Assembly (NCBI GenBank): GCA_965649825.1
Contig: OZ287701.1
Location: forward strand, 1,116,001 to 1,180,000
From: Penicillus capitatus
Taxonomy: Eukaryota > Chlorophyta
Direction: 5' to 3'
Length of the DNA stretch: 64,000 bases
Shown here: positions 30,914 through 41,549 of the stretch, one piece after another
How positions within the stretch are numbered: the first letter of the stretch is position 1
Layout of the letters: each line of letters starts with the position of its first letter
Notes under the pieces: model-generated
Databases searched by the model: none
What the model was told of the DNA's origin: nothing
The model's input: the letters and a program-made list of their open reading frames with translations, nothing else
Position numbers and translations under genes: made by a program

Positions 30914-33900
30914 ATGCGCATCGAATCGATTTCCTTTCCGCGCTACGACGGACGCACTGACCCTAGGAGATGGGTCAACAAGATGACTTCACTCTTCCGT
31001 CTCCAGCAGATTAATGACGACCCGGGGACAAGGGCCGAAATCGCGGTCACATTGCTCGACGGACCGGCGGCCGACTGGGCCGAGCTCCACCATGACGCCG
31101 ACGCCCATCTGAATATCGACTGGGCCGAATGGAGTCAACTGGTGGTTGACCGTTTTGTGCGCGACCAGGACCCTGACCGCGCCAAGGACCAGCTCAGACA
31201 CGTCTTTCAGAAGCGAAGGGAATCCTTGTTGGCATATGCTGAACGTTTCGCTTTGATGTGTTCCAGAGCTCGACCTGCCATTGACCCAGATGACTACTAC
31301 AAGTACTGGCTGAGAGGCCTGCAGAACGACCGCGCGGCAGAGTACGCGTTCACTCGGCTTGTTGCAAGCAACAACGCGCCGACCTTTGAATATGCCGTTC
31401 GCTATGCGAAATACGCGACGGAGGCGCGCAAGAATGTCCGAGGGTACGAGGAGACCGACGAAGAAGAAGACGAACCAGAACCCAGACAAGAAAACTCAAA
31501 CCGCCAGACGGTCCTCAGGGAGCATGGAGCCCGTCGCCTTGCGAAGTCAGGGCGAAAAACGACAACCGTCGTTGCTGAGGAACCGGCAGCGGATGACTCA
31601 GAGGACGAAGAACTTCGCCAACTCATAACCGGACTCACAAGCCTGCTCGCGAAAAAGCAGGAGAAGCGACGCGCAAGACGCGCAGAAGCTAATGCTTCCC
31701 GCTTCGTGGAGTCGATGTCTGAAGACGAAGACAGCGAGACTGCCGCCAGGATGGCGGACGAAGAAGAGAATCAACCCAGCAAAAGGCGCCGAGGAGCGCC
31801 AGGAAAGAAAGCACGGAAACCGCGCAAGAAACCTGAACTTGACCGTGAATGGGCGGACTATGCTGCGCAAGCATGGGCCATTCCGCTGCGTTTCCTGAAA
31901 GGACGCAGCAAACGTGAAGTGTACTCGCAGGTGATACTGGCGCTGAGGGATGCGTTCGGCTTCACGCCAAAGCCAAGGAAGCAAAAGGCCAGTGAAAACC
32001 AGCCCTCGGCTTCTGCGCCCCCACCACAAGTCGACGTAGAAATGGAGCCGGAAGTCGCCCCAAGACAAGTACCAGAACCAGAGCAACAAGTGGCCCTTGC
32101 TCGACAAGGGAACCAGGAAGGGAACCGCTGCAAGGTGTTTGTTGCCTGCCGGTTTGCTAACAAAGTAATTATTGACCCCGGCTCGACCCAGTCTATCCTT
32201 GACAGTAACTTCGCAAAGCGCGAACGCATTCGCTTTGCAACACCAAGCCGAGGTAATCTCCTCCTGGCAGACGGGACCATGCAAAAGCCATTGGGTCGCA
32301 CGGAAGAAGTGCGGGCCGACGTCGGAGGCGTCGCCGTGCAACAGGCGTTCAATGTCCTGAACGCCAGGAACTCATATGACGTTTTGTTGGGCATGGATTG
32401 GCTGCGCGCCGTTCGCGCCCAAGCCAATTTCGAGGACGGCACCTACACCATTGGCCTCGCAAAGCGCATAACGGTTCTTCCCAAAGGACGGAAGATCTTC
32501 ATACAACCGGAACCGGTCGCGGACGATGTGTCCGAAGCTCAGAGCGAATCTGACATGGAGGCGGATCTGGAGGAGTTGCTCGAGCAAATGCGCGCCCTCT
32601 GCAGTGAAGATGATGACTCGGAGGAAGAGTGTTTCATGGCCCTGAGTGACCAAGTACTTGATGACATTCACGTAAGCCCTGATTTGAAGCCTGAGGTGAT
32701 TTCGAATGTCCGCTCAGTAATCGTGGAAAATGAAGATTGTTTTGCCCTGACCTTTCAAGACATGGTCAGAACACCACTCATGCAATTTGAAATCGAGCTG
32801 CGACAAGGAGAAGTCGCAAAGCGTTGTGGTCGAACGCGAAGATTGGCCCCAAAGGAAACGGAGTTCGTCAAGGCCCAAATCAACGAGCTGCTCGAAGCCA
32901 AACTCATCTTACCTTGGGAAGAAGCCGCGAGACGATACGGCTGCCCAAAACGCAAGGATCGTTGGCTGTCGCCAATCACCATCGCGCCGAAGAAAGATGG
33001 TACCTTTCGATTCTGTTGTGCGTACCAGCGCCTCAACGACGCCACCATTCCAGATAAGTTCGTGCTGCCACGGGCGGACGACCTGTTGGACCGCGTCATG
33101 GGTCACGCATGGTACTCGGCCCTCGACGGGTTCAGCGGATATTATTCCCTTGGTCTGCATCCTGAATCCGTACTAAAGACGGCCTTCGCCACAAGCTTCG
33201 GTGTCTACTGCTGGCTTGTCCTCCCCTTTGGAGTGACGAACGGTCCGGCTGCCTACTCTCGTTTGGTCGAGCAGGTTTATGGCGGACTGGACCGAGTCGG
33301 CGTCTTCATTGACGACGTCTGCTGCGCGCACCAAAGTGAAGCTGGTATCGTGGAAGACTTGCGACGTGTGTTCGCGCGTTGTCGCGACGGAGGACTCAGG
33401 TTGAAGCCGAAGAAGTGCTTTATTGGCTACCGAGAAGTCGATTTCCTCGGACACCGCCTGTGTCCTGACGGGATGAGAATGGACGAAGCCAAGGTCAATA
33501 AAATCACGAAGATGCCCTCCCCTGTGGACAGGAAACAATTGCAGTCCCTCTACGGCATGTTCTCATACTATCGCCGTTTCTTGAAGAACTTTGCAAGCAT
33601 CAGCGCACCCCTCTCAAGCCTTCTCTCCACGCGGCAGGATTTCGTGTGGAATGCCCAAGCGCAAAACGCACTGGAGGAGTTGAAGAAGCTCCTTGTCGAC
33701 GGGGCAGTCCTAGCTGCTGTCGACGAAAACCTTCCCTTCCTTGTCGACACAGACACCAGCGCGTACGGGATCGGCGCCGTCCTATCCCAAGAGAGAGAGG
33801 GCGAAGAACGTCCGATCTACTTCTACTCCAGACTCCTAAAGGACGCGGAGACGCGATACTCGGCCACCGAGCGAGAAGGGTTGGCCTTGGTCGTCGGACT

Positions 33901-35323
33901 CAAGAAGTTCCGCGTCTATGTTCTAGGACGCAAAGTAATCGCCCGAACCGACCATGCAGCACTGTCCCACATGCTGCGCAAGACAGACCTGACGGGTCGC
34001 ATTGCCCGCTGGAAGCTCATCCTCTCCGAGTACGACGTCCATTACGTGACAAGGCCCGGAGAAAGACACCGCAACGCCGATGGACTGAGCCGTTTGGTCG
34101 ACGAAGATTCGGCGCCACGACCAGTCAATAAAGAAGAGGACTGCGACGAGTGCCCTGCCCTCGTAGCCGAAGACGTTGCTGCGGCGTTCCAGGCCTGTCC
34201 AGAATACGCAGAAGCCCTCTCAACAGCCCACGAACCGGACAGTCGCTACCGATGGGGTGAGAAAAATCTTTTCTATGAAGACTTGGATGGACGGCGCAAG
34301 ATTTGTCTGCTGCCGCACCAAGTCCGCGCGGTGATCTCCGAGGAACATTGCCTCGGACATTTCTCCGCTGAAATAACTCTGCAGCGCGTCAGACACCGGT
34401 ACTGGTTTCCGAAGATGCGCAAGCAAGTGCAAGACCTCGTGAAGACTTGTCAAACCTGCCAGCTGTTCGGTCCCAAGCCGCCCATTCGTAGCACCATCCC
34501 CATTGCCGTCGAGGAACCATGGGAGCTGGTTGAGTTGGACACGGTCGTCGGCTTGCCGGCGACGCCAAGGAAGGCTGTAGGATTCGTCACGGCGATCGAC
34601 TGCTTCACCGGGTTCGTAATAACCGATGCGTTGACGTCCTTGGGAGCTGCGAAGACCCTCAAGTTTTTCATAAATAAAGTCATTTGTGCTTGGGGTGTGC
34701 CGCAGAGAATCCTGACGGACAATGGAACGGAATTCCAGGGTGTTTTCGACCAGACAGTGAAGGGCCTGAGAATTGAGCATCGATGGTCCACGCCACGATA
34801 CCCCCGCAGCCATGGCAAGGTCGAGAACGTGCAGCGCCTCATTCTTGACCGCCTGAGAAAGTGCCCAAACCCGCGAAGCTGGGACGAGAATCTCCCGGTT
34901 GCGACGTTCGCCGTGAACGCCCGTCGAGGCAAGTTTCTCTCGCCACTTGAGCTCCTCTCAGGGGTCGTGCCGAAAAGCCGTACCGAGGTGAACCTGTTGG
35001 CCGGCGAAAGCAAAGGGGATGCGGAGCCCTTGCGGACCGCCCTTGCGGACCGTCTGACCGGTCTCGCTCTTGGTCGCGAGCGTTTTCGAGATTCCGCGAG
35101 GAAGATCCGCGAGTCCTGGACTACGGAAGCCATCCTTCCACGCATCGAGCCTGGAAAGAAGGTTCGCGTCTACCGACTCGAAGACCATGGGAAATTGGAG
35201 GCAGCATTCGAGAAGGGCGTCGTGACGTGGTGGGGCAACCAAGGGGCGTGCAGAGTTCGAGTTGGAGACCGCGCAAAGAGAGTCCCGCAGTTCTGCGTGA
35301 AGCCGTGGATCGCTCCCCAATAA
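30914..35323 (+). CDS. Element 3 gag-pol polyprotein
   Basis: A single open frame starting ATG at 30914 (an upstream in-frame TTG at 30902 is not needed). Gag (about 1-190) has the retrotransposon capsid pattern with WAELHHDADAHLNIDWAEW and YAERFALMCSRARPAID. A long acidic/basic linker has no CCHC knuckle; KKARKPRKKPE may bind nucleic acid instead. Protease near residue 418 reads IIDPGSTQSIL, so the active site is DPG instead of DTG/DSG, with YDVLLGMDWL later. RT: WLSPITIAPKKDGTFRFC (near 683), YSALDGFSGYYSL, LPFGVTNGPAAYSRL, palm VFIDDV (near 797). RNase H: LVDTDTSAYGIGAVLS (near 943). Integrase: HCLGHFSAEITLQRV with CQTCQ (near 1143), ELDTVVGL, RILTDNGTEF, SHGKVENVQRL. No chromodomain is visible at the C-terminus. 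Gag and pol are fused in one frame, so no frameshift is required. Confidence 0.95.
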   Translation: MRIESISFPRYDGRTDPRRWVNKMTSLFRLQQINDDPGTRAEIAVTLLDGPAADWAELHHDADAHLNIDWAEWSQLVVDRFVRDQDPDRAKDQLRHVFQKRRESLLAYAERFALMCSRARPAIDPDDYYKYWLRGLQNDRAAEYAFTRLVASNNAPTFEYAVRYAKYATEARKNVRGYEETDEEEDEPEPRQENSNRQTVLREHGARRLAKSGRKTTTVVAEEPAADDSEDEELRQLITGLTSLLAKKQEKRRARRAEANASRFVESMSEDEDSETAARMADEEENQPSKRRRGAPGKKARKPRKKPELDREWADYAAQAWAIPLRFLKGRSKREVYSQVILALRDAFGFTPKPRKQKASENQPSASAPPPQVDVEMEPEVAPRQVPEPEQQVALARQGNQEGNRCKVFVACRFANKVIIDPGSTQSILDSNFAKRERIRFATPSRGNLLLADGTMQKPLGRTEEVRADVGGVAVQQAFNVLNARNSYDVLLGMDWLRAVRAQANFEDGTYTIGLAKRITVLPKGRKIFIQPEPVADDVSEAQSESDMEADLEELLEQMRALCSEDDDSEEECFMALSDQVLDDIHVSPDLKPEVISNVRSVIVENEDCFALTFQDMVRTPLMQFEIELRQGEVAKRCGRTRRLAPKETEFVKAQINELLEAKLILPWEEAARRYGCPKRKDRWLSPITIAPKKDGTFRFCCAYQRLNDATIPDKFVLPRADDLLDRVMGHAWYSALDGFSGYYSLGLHPESVLKTAFATSFGVYCWLVLPFGVTNGPAAYSRLVEQVYGGLDRVGVFIDDVCCAHQSEAGIVEDLRRVFARCRDGGLRLKPKKCFIGYREVDFLGHRLCPDGMRMDEAKVNKITKMPSPVDRKQLQSLYGMFSYYRRFLKNFASISAPLSSLLSTRQDFVWNAQAQNALEELKKLLVDGAVLAAVDENLPFLVDTDTSAYGIGAVLSQEREGEERPIYFYSRLLKDAETRYSATEREGLALVVGLKKFRVYVLGRKVIARTDHAALSHMLRKTDLTGRIARWKLILSEYDVHYVTRPGERHRNADGLSRLVDEDSAPRPVNKEEDCDECPALVAEDVAAAFQACPEYAEALSTAHEPDSRYRWGEKNLFYEDLDGRRKICLLPHQVRAVISEEHCLGHFSAEITLQRVRHRYWFPKMRKQVQDLVKTCQTCQLFGPKPPIRSTIPIAVEEPWELVELDTVVGLPATPRKAVGFVTAIDCFTGFVITDALTSLGAAKTLKFFINKVICAWGVPQRILTDNGTEFQGVFDQTVKGLRIEHRWSTPRYPRSHGKVENVQRLILDRLRKCPNPRSWDENLPVATFAVNARRGKFLSPLELLSGVVPKSRTEVNLLAGESKGDAEPLRTALADRLTGLALGRERFRDSARKIRESWTTEAILPRIEPGKKVRVYRLEDHGKLEAAFEKGVVTWWGNQGACRVRVGDRAKRVPQFCVKPWIAPQ

Positions 35324-35413
35324 ATTCTTCATAAACGCTCAAATGGTTCTACCCTTTACCTGAGTGTGTCTTTTGTTCGTTCTGTGTCACTTAAACGTCG
35401 AGACGTGACGTGT

Positions 35414-35431
35414 TAAGTGAGGAGGAGTCAC
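35414..35431 (+). other. Element 3 polypurine tract
   Basis: Purine-rich AAGTGAGGAGGAG directly upstream of the 3' LTR, the expected plus-strand primer for reverse transcription. Only 108 bp separate the gag-pol stop from the LTR. Confidence 0.7.
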
Positions 35432-35771
35432 TGTAGGAAATGAACCTCTAACTGTCAGCTGTGTAGCCACCGGAAGCGGTGGAGCCGTCACATAACCATC
35501 CAGGCGCGCTGACCATCGGTCGCGACGGATGTCGGCTCTCGACCTAACTTCCCCATAACGTAAGGGGTGTGGTTATGCTGCATGCACTAGGAGTTCGCAG
35601 CTGTTAAGACGTAAGGGTAGGAAGTCCATAACCACCCTGGGTATATAAGGTCGACAATTCACCTTGTAACAACTCCTATTCGTGTCGCACCAAATCTGAC
35701 TGCGTTTCTGTCGTGACGTTGCGCGAAGACTCGACTATCTTTGAAACACGTCGTTACATCGATTCCCAATA
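35432..35771 (+). repeat. Element 3, 3' LTR
   Basis: 340 bp, same ends as the 5' LTR, followed by the target duplication GGTCC. Confidence 0.95.
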
Positions 35772-35899
35772 GGTCCCAACCATGGGGACTCCGGTGCATG
35801 ACGCCGCTTTTCTGGTTGGTACAATAACACATCATCGCCGATCTGCGGGCGGGGCCCTTGTCGTTTCTTCCGTCGCTTCCAGCGTTCTGTCATTTGGGA

Positions 35900-36650
35900 C
35901 TGTCACTGGAGTCTCCTATCCAGAACCTCGGCCCTCCATCTCTCGATCTGGGCGGCGTCTACCCTTGTGCCATCTCGGCGACGGCCCCACACAAGCTCGG
36001 TGGCAGTGTGATCCGTACCCTCGTTGTGTGCGTCGTTGAGGATGTCCTCGATGTGTTGGACGTTTACCGGACCCTCGAACGCCATTCGCTTCACTCTTCC
36101 TTTCAGCGTTCCCACCATTCGCTCGGCTGTGCCGTTGGACCACGGCGAGTAAACCGCCGATCGGATGTGTTGGATCCCTCGCGATGCCAGCCACTTCGCC
36201 AGTTCTTAACTCACGAACCCGGACCCGTTGTCGGTCAGCAGGTTTTCACGGTGCCATGGGCGTGACTGAAGGTCTCGATCCATCGCTGTAGTCCCCGAAT
36301 CATACTTTGGCTGTTGGTCTTCGTGCAAGTGGTGACCTGCACCGCCCGACTAAATAGGTCCACTAGGACCAATCCGAAGCGTCTGCGGCCTTGCTTCCAC
36401 CGCATCGGGCCGCAAAAATCGGCCGCCGCAACTTGGTTGACGTGAGTTAGTCGAAGGCCCTGCCATGATTCGCTTTCTCCGGCCGCCTAAACCTCTGACA
36501 CCCCTCACACTCGGCCACGTACCTCGAGACGTCTTGCCTCGCCGTCTTCCAGAGGGTCCCATCGCGCTGCAGGTGCTTCCAAGTCTTCCCCTCACTCCAG
36601 TGACCGGCGCGGGCACGCCTCAGGCGGTACTCCCACTCTTGTTCGGACAA
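35900..36650 (-). pseudogene. Element 4 integrase remnants
   Basis: The minus strand from 36650 holds the integrase zinc domain (AGHWSEGKTWKHL, then YVAECEGCQRF). Lower down are pieces of the catalytic core in shifting frames, and at 36118-35903 the C-terminal part (HNEGTDHTATELVWGRR, IERWRAEVLDR). Several frame changes and stops. The gene order along the minus strand fits Ty3/gypsy. Confidence 0.6.
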
Positions 36651-37217
36651 CTAGACGGTAGCACATATTTGGTCGGTGGTCTCATCGCCGAGGTTTTTCC
36701 ATTGGCTCAACAGGTCTGCCAATTGATTGTCCTCTCCGGGGAGATACACCACGTCTTTGATGGCTTTACCGATCGGAGGCCGTGTCAGATGCCACTTCGC
36801 GCTTTCGGAGTCTGTCTCCACGACGATCTTCGTTCCTTTGGTAAGTTCGGATGTTTCCTTGAGCGCCCACACCACCGTCTGTAGCTCTCCCGGCATCGAC
36901 GAGGTCGGCAGCGTATGACGAGAGCTCCCTATCCCGACGAGCGACCCATTCTGTGGAGTCCTTGCCCATGAAGCGTATCCTCTCGCCTCGGTGCTCCAAT
37001 CGACTCCAGGATCTCGGCTAGATGCTTGTGAAGATGCATCTCGTCCGGTCTTCGTGCCCACATCAGCCACGACATCTTCCGCCGATACTTTGCGGACGCG
37101 CGGCGGTGGTTCACTAGGCAAGACCGGGCCTTCGACGTCTCCGGAATGACTCATTTCACAAGCGCAGCGGAAGTCTTGTTTATGGAATGAGCGGCGAGCG
37201 GTCCTTGAGGTATTCAC
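36651..37217 (-). pseudogene. Element 4 RNase H region
   Basis: 188-codon minus frame. RNase H signatures: ELQTVVWALKETSEL, then KIVVETDSESAKWHL and YLPGEDNQLADLLSQW, the end motif common to gypsy RNase H (LPGxxNxxADxLSR). The N-terminal third is low-complexity linker. Its frame ends where the integrase frame begins. Confidence 0.65.
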
Positions 37218-37636
37218 GACGTTTGGGAGCTTCAGTGATTGCAGCCAACAGACAACTTTTTACAAAGGAGGATAGACGGTGAATGTTGTTTTTGGACTTA
37301 AAACAGATTGTATGCGATTCAGAACACAAGTGTAAACTTAGATGTTAAACGAAAGGTGGTTTATGTGCCCGAGCCTCGCTTAAATACTCAATCCCTGATG
37401 TGACGACAGGAAAAATCGATGAACTTCAAGAGTGAGTTCGCATTGAGATTCTCAATGAGACTAGGAAGTTCTATCTGAACTTCTAGAAGTTTCCTAGGAA
37501 CTTCTTAGGAACTCACTCCTAGTCATCCCGACTTATTTGCGACTCAGCAGTGACAGTTACGTCGCACAGCCAAAGACGCGACAAGTGCCAAGTGACAGAA
37601 ATGTCACTATTACATAGACGTCCCGTCACCGTTCCG
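37218..37636. other. No recognisable gene inside element 4
   Basis: Spacer between the RT and RNase H frames with no open frame of note. It includes a dense set of related short words (GAACTTC, AGAAGTT, AGGAACT) around 37440-37520 that can form hairpins. Confidence 0.35.
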
Positions 37637-38389
37637 TCAGAATTGCGCCATTCTTTCACAATGCTCACAGGTAGGTCTGAAGACACTCAGGACTCCTAGG
37701 ATCTTCCGTAATTGCCGGGAAGTCGACGCTGTCGGTAATTTATCGACCTGCTGCTTGAAGTAGCTCTCGAGACCGAATACCCCTTCGGAGATATCGAAGC
37801 CTAGGAATACCACCGATGGTTTCGCCAACTGGATCTTAGTCACGTTGAGGTGGAGGCCGTATCGGTCTAGGCGGTCGAGCACTTGTTCTAGCGCGACGTC
37901 GTGTTCGGTCCTCGTCGCTCCTCCTATCAGGATGTCGTCGCCGTACGTCACCGACTCGGTATCCTCGAGGATGGACCGGACTCGGCTGCTGAACAGCCCC
38001 GGAGAGCTCGACCAACCCATCGGGAGGACTCGGTAGGTCCATCGCTTTGAGTCCCACTCGAACCCGAACAGCTGCTGTAGGTCCCAATCGATCGGCAGGT
38101 GGAAGAATCCCTGCGCTAGGTCGAGGATCGTGAAGACTATCTAGTAGGGAGGTGTACGCCGCAGCGTCGCCAAGACTCCGGGGTTCACGTTCCGCCACGT
38201 CTCCGATTATCGATTAACCAATCGCAGGTCGATTGTCGGTCGTACCGAACCATTTGCCTTTCTCACCCATAGTACGGGACTGAAATAGGCTCTTTCCTCT
38301 GGCTTCATGTGTCGGATCACTCCTTGGCGCTCCATCGTTTGCAGGGAGTGTCCTTCGTGCTTCCTCAGTGGACACCTCTCCCATACCAT
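37637..38389 (-). pseudogene. Element 4 reverse transcriptase remnants
   Basis: Minus frames: RQGVIRHMKPEERAYFSPVL then RPTIDLRLVNR (38389-38207), a broken middle, and from 38020 MGWSSSPGLFSSRVRSIL, the palm VTYGDDILIGG, LHLNVTKIQLAKPSVVFLGF. Catalytic YGDD is present. Frame breaks at about 38.2 and 38.05 kb. Confidence 0.7.
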
Positions 38390-38722
38390 ACTCCAGGCTT
38401 CGGCTCACCATGGGGATGTCTCTCAGCCGTTGCGTATCGTTTGGGACAAATTTTCCTATTCGTCCTTCGGCGTAGTTGGATCCTCTTGAGTACGCCGACG
38501 CGGTGGACAGCGGGGCTGAGTGAGGAATTTCACGAGCTCCTTTAGCGTTTGCGGGAAGTAGAGATCGAAGCTTCAGGATTCGCGTTATAGGGACTGCTAG
38601 TGGGCAATGCAATGCGGATGCTACTGAGGCTTGTCTGGCGAGTCAAAGATGCACTCCCGTTGCGAATGAATGATGTCACTCGATAGAAGAGTGATGCGAG
38701 AATAACCAAACCTGAAAGCGCT

Positions 38723-39100
38723 TTGGAGCGGTTGGTTGTCGCACAGACACAGGCTCAGATGCCGGTATCTGGAGTGCAGTCTGACGGGAAGGCCCCTAGG
38801 AAGACCAAGAAACCTTGTCCGAATTGCGGACAGCATGGACACACCTTATGGACCTGCCCACAACCAAAGCGATGTCCGTATTGCCTCCGGGAAGACCACC
38901 TTGCAAAGGATTGTCCTCAACATCCTAGAGAGAATTCAACGAACGCTGAGGCCACTGGGCCGTTGTTAGCTGAGGAAGGAACTGAACTGAGAGCTCTATT
39001 GAGACTAGCATCGACCAAGTCGATGGGCCAGGGTCCAGTAGTCGTCGTTTGCTTCACGTGCGTGCTCACCTTGGGACGCTCAGGAGGACGTCCTTCTTGA
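38723..39100 (+). pseudogene. Element 5 gag with two CCHC zinc knuckles
   Basis: 125-codon frame carrying CPNCGQHGHTLWTC and CPYCLREDHLAKDC, both perfect C-x2-C-x4-H-x4-C knuckles nine residues apart, the typical nucleocapsid arrangement that binds the genomic RNA. Upstream capsid sequence is not recognisable. Downstream the frame is lost just before the protease. Confidence 0.8.
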
Positions 39101-40203
39101 CACTGGCAGCTCCGTTAATGTGCTGCCTATCGAACTGGCGAACTCGCTCCAATGGAAGGTGGATCCGGAATGCGAGGAAACTAAGCTTACCCTGGTCGCC
39201 TTTAATCGATCAAGGAGCCACATCGTCGGTCGTGTTCTGTTACCAGTCCGCATTGGCATGTGGAGGGCCACGGTGCCATTTGTGATGACCGACGTGCCGT
39301 CTCAGATCTCAGATCATCCTGAGACTTCCGGCCCTCGCGGACCTAGGAGTGCAAATTGATCCTGCTTACTCCCTCGTTTTGGATCGGGAAGGAAATCAAG
39401 CCGATGCAATCTTACTGAAACGATGCCTCCGGAATTCAGATTCGGAGACCGTACCTCAAAAAACTGAGACTCGTGATCACCCTTCAGAGGCAAGGGCAGA
39501 AGACCTTGCCGCGTCCATTGTGGATGAAGACCCGATCGCAATCCGAGTCAAAGTTTTTGAAGTTGCCTTTTGGAAAGGCCGAGATTCTAGGACCGCGTGA
39601 ACACCGATTGTTTGTCTTTCCATACCGCGTGGAAGGTGCCCTGAGTGGTCTGGTGCCTGTGAGCCAGATTCCGGGTGTATTTTATTCAGTCAGCCTTTCA
39701 CCTAGTGGACAGGTTCGCCTGCAGTGCTATAACAGCCGAGATGAGGCCATCCGTTTTACTCCGAAGACGGCCATCGCGGCGTTGATAGTGCAGGCGGATG
39801 TCACCGTCGAGATTGTGGAAGAAGGAGGACACCTTTGTGCGAACACTAGCGAGGAGGCGATTCCAGGATTGCCGAGCCTCCGCAGACAGTACTCAGATGT
39901 GTTCTCCCGTTCCTCAAGCACTGATCAGGAAAAGCTCTCTGCTCTGACCGTCCGAGCGAATGAGATCCACTGGAAAGTTCCAGTTAAACGAATCCCCCGA
40001 TCCAATCGAGGGATCGAGTATTCAGAGGGAGAGCTATCATAAACTCGGATCCGAGAACATTTGGATGATCTCGAATCTCGACAAATCATTAGAAGAAGAG
40101 TCAGGCTTGGCGCGTCAATTTTTTACAGTCCTGTCTTGTTCCTCCCGAAGCCGAGGTCAAAGACGAAGATTCGGACTGTACAAGATTTTAGATTACTGAA
40201 TTC
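39085..40203 (+). pseudogene. Element 5 protease and N-terminal RT
   Basis: About 39090-39130 reads LLDTGSSVNVLPIELANSL, a retropepsin active site (DTGS). The frame then shifts through 39349-39600 and 39473-40042 (KAEILGPREHRLFVFPYRV, LSPSGQVRLQCYN, PSLRRQYSDVFSR), the region between protease and RT in gypsy. From 40061: LESRQIIRRR, SPVLFLPKPRSKTKIRTVQD and FRLLNSYMHP, where the insertion begins. Confidence 0.65.
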
Positions 40204-40217
40204 ATATATGCATCCAT
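40204..40217. repeat. Target-site duplication, left, of insertion in element 5
   Basis: ATATATGCATCCAT, repeated at 42477-42490. In RT codons it encodes part of the SYMHP stretch. Confidence 0.9.
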
Positions 40218-40286
40218 ACAAATTCCTCGTACGACACACGTTCGATTCATCGTTTCAAAACCCTCGCGGAACGACGGTGTCCATTC

Positions 40287-40940
40287 ATGCGAAAAAGCAC
40301 GCTAAAGCCCTCAGGCTCTCGGTCCAGAGGCCTTGACGCCGCCCCCCACCCAAGGCGCAAGGCGGCCGCTCAGACGCCACCACGTGACCGCGCCCCTCCG
40401 CGCGGCGGAATGTACAGTTCTACCCCAGAACCGAGGGACTCTCCAGAACCGGGGGAACCGCCCGACGATGGGAACCTAGAGAGGCTTCTGTACACCCGCG
40501 CGGCCCCCACGGCCGACTTCTGGAACCTTCTATGTCAGCACGAACACCGACTGGCTACGCTGACCGCCATCTCCCTGAAAGGCGTATTCGACGCCGCTGT
40601 CCCAGGTAACCAGCGCGACTCGTCCTGGTCGAAGACGAGGATTCTCAACGCACTCGCCGTTTTCCTCAAGGACTTCAGAGCGACTTCCGCCGTGAAACCG
40701 TCGGAGCTGCCGTGCCCCACAGCAGTGCCGGAACACCCAGAGCAACCTCTCCCTCACCCCGCCCCACGAGACTCCTCGGCCCAGCAGACGGATAGGCACT
40801 CCTTCCGAGTGTCGCGTAGAAACGTCCCCTGTGGCCTGGTCAACATGACTGTGTCTGGAGGTCCGGGGGAAGGTATGTCTTCCGGGCGTGGCACTACGAG
40901 GTCGATACTGGCGTCTTCTGAGCTTCGCTGCGACCCGTAG
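40287..40940 (+). CDS. ORF in LINE-like insertion, Pro-rich
   Basis: 217-codon frame, Pro/Arg-rich at both ends with a helical centre (TADFWNLLCQHEHRLATLTA, RILNALAVFLKDFRA). It begins in frame with leftover flanking sequence, so the true start may be the ATG near 40410. No family recognised; it probably belongs to the ORF1 complement of the inserted element. Confidence 0.4.
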   Translation: MRKSTLKPSGSRSRGLDAAPHPRRKAAAQTPPRDRAPPRGGMYSSTPEPRDSPEPGEPPDDGNLERLLYTRAAPTADFWNLLCQHEHRLATLTAISLKGVFDAAVPGNQRDSSWSKTRILNALAVFLKDFRATSAVKPSELPCPTAVPEHPEQPLPHPAPRDSSAQQTDRHSFRVSRRNVPCGLVNMTVSGGPGEGMSSGRGTTRSILASSELRCDP

Positions 40941-41328
40941 ATCTCTGCGTTGTCAACGATCTGTTCGGCGCCTCGCAGTCGTAGGTCAGAAGCCTCTGCC
41001 TGGCGGAACCGATTGAGACGGTCTTCGAATGTGGGATAGAGTGGCGCGTAGGGTATGGCCGCGCGGTGAACGTCGCGTCCTGCGTTGCGATCTGCCAGGA
41101 TGCAGTAAACGACAAACTTACACAGTAATCGTAAGACAAGAGTCCGTTCAGCCCCCCCTTTTTATGCGGTCCGATGATGCGACTTCCACGAAGGAGTGTG
41201 TCAGCGCGTCATCAGAACCAGAGAAAAGTGCCCCGAGACACAGCTGACAAGACGACCAGCGCCCCCGCGCACAGCTGACCCCCATAAAACTAAGCAGTGT
41301 CACATCGCTCGGCGACACCGAGCATGGA

Positions 41329-41549
41329 TGAAACTCAGCATGGAGGGGATCTCGAAGGCACTCAGTGCTCTGGGAGATACCATGGAATTCCTGGGAGGCA
41401 TCGAGCAAGGAATGACGTTCTCCAGAGAACAACACCAGCACCTGAAGGAAATCGCGGCTTGCGCACATTCGCACCTGCAGGGTCTTGTCCCCGCCTTCCA
41501 GCTCATGAATGACGTGTATCAAGACTGTCGTGCGTCCAAGTGCCGATGA
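41329..41549 (+). CDS. Small helical ORF in LINE-like insertion
   Basis: In the frame of 41196-41549 an internal ATG near 41337 starts MEGISKALSALGDTMEFLGG followed by QHQHLKEIAACAHSHL, an amphipathic helical pair. It could be a coiled-coil portion of ORF1 joined to the next frame by a frameshift or re-initiation. Low confidence. Confidence 0.3.

Larger units (their letters stand above)
30515..35776 (+). mobile_element. Full-length, nearly intact Ty3/gypsy retrotransposon (element 3)
   Basis: Complete LTR element: 5-bp target duplication GGTCC at 30515-30519 and 35772-35776, two 340-bp LTRs differing at two positions, a primer-binding-like site two bases after the 5' LTR, one uninterrupted gag-pol frame of 1469 codons, and a purine-rich tract just before the 3' LTR. 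It is inserted in the older element 4. The near-identical LTRs and intact frame mean a very recent insertion that may still be mobile. Confidence 0.95.

Noticed and set aside
31598-32442. Long minus frames opposite the element 3 gag-pol
   Set aside because: Antisense shadows of an intact retrotransposon gene.
37430-37525. Cluster of AGAAGTT/GAACTTC words as a regulatory array
   Set aside because: They occur inside a dead retroelement, are irregularly spaced and form simple hairpins; there is no neighbouring host gene to regulate.
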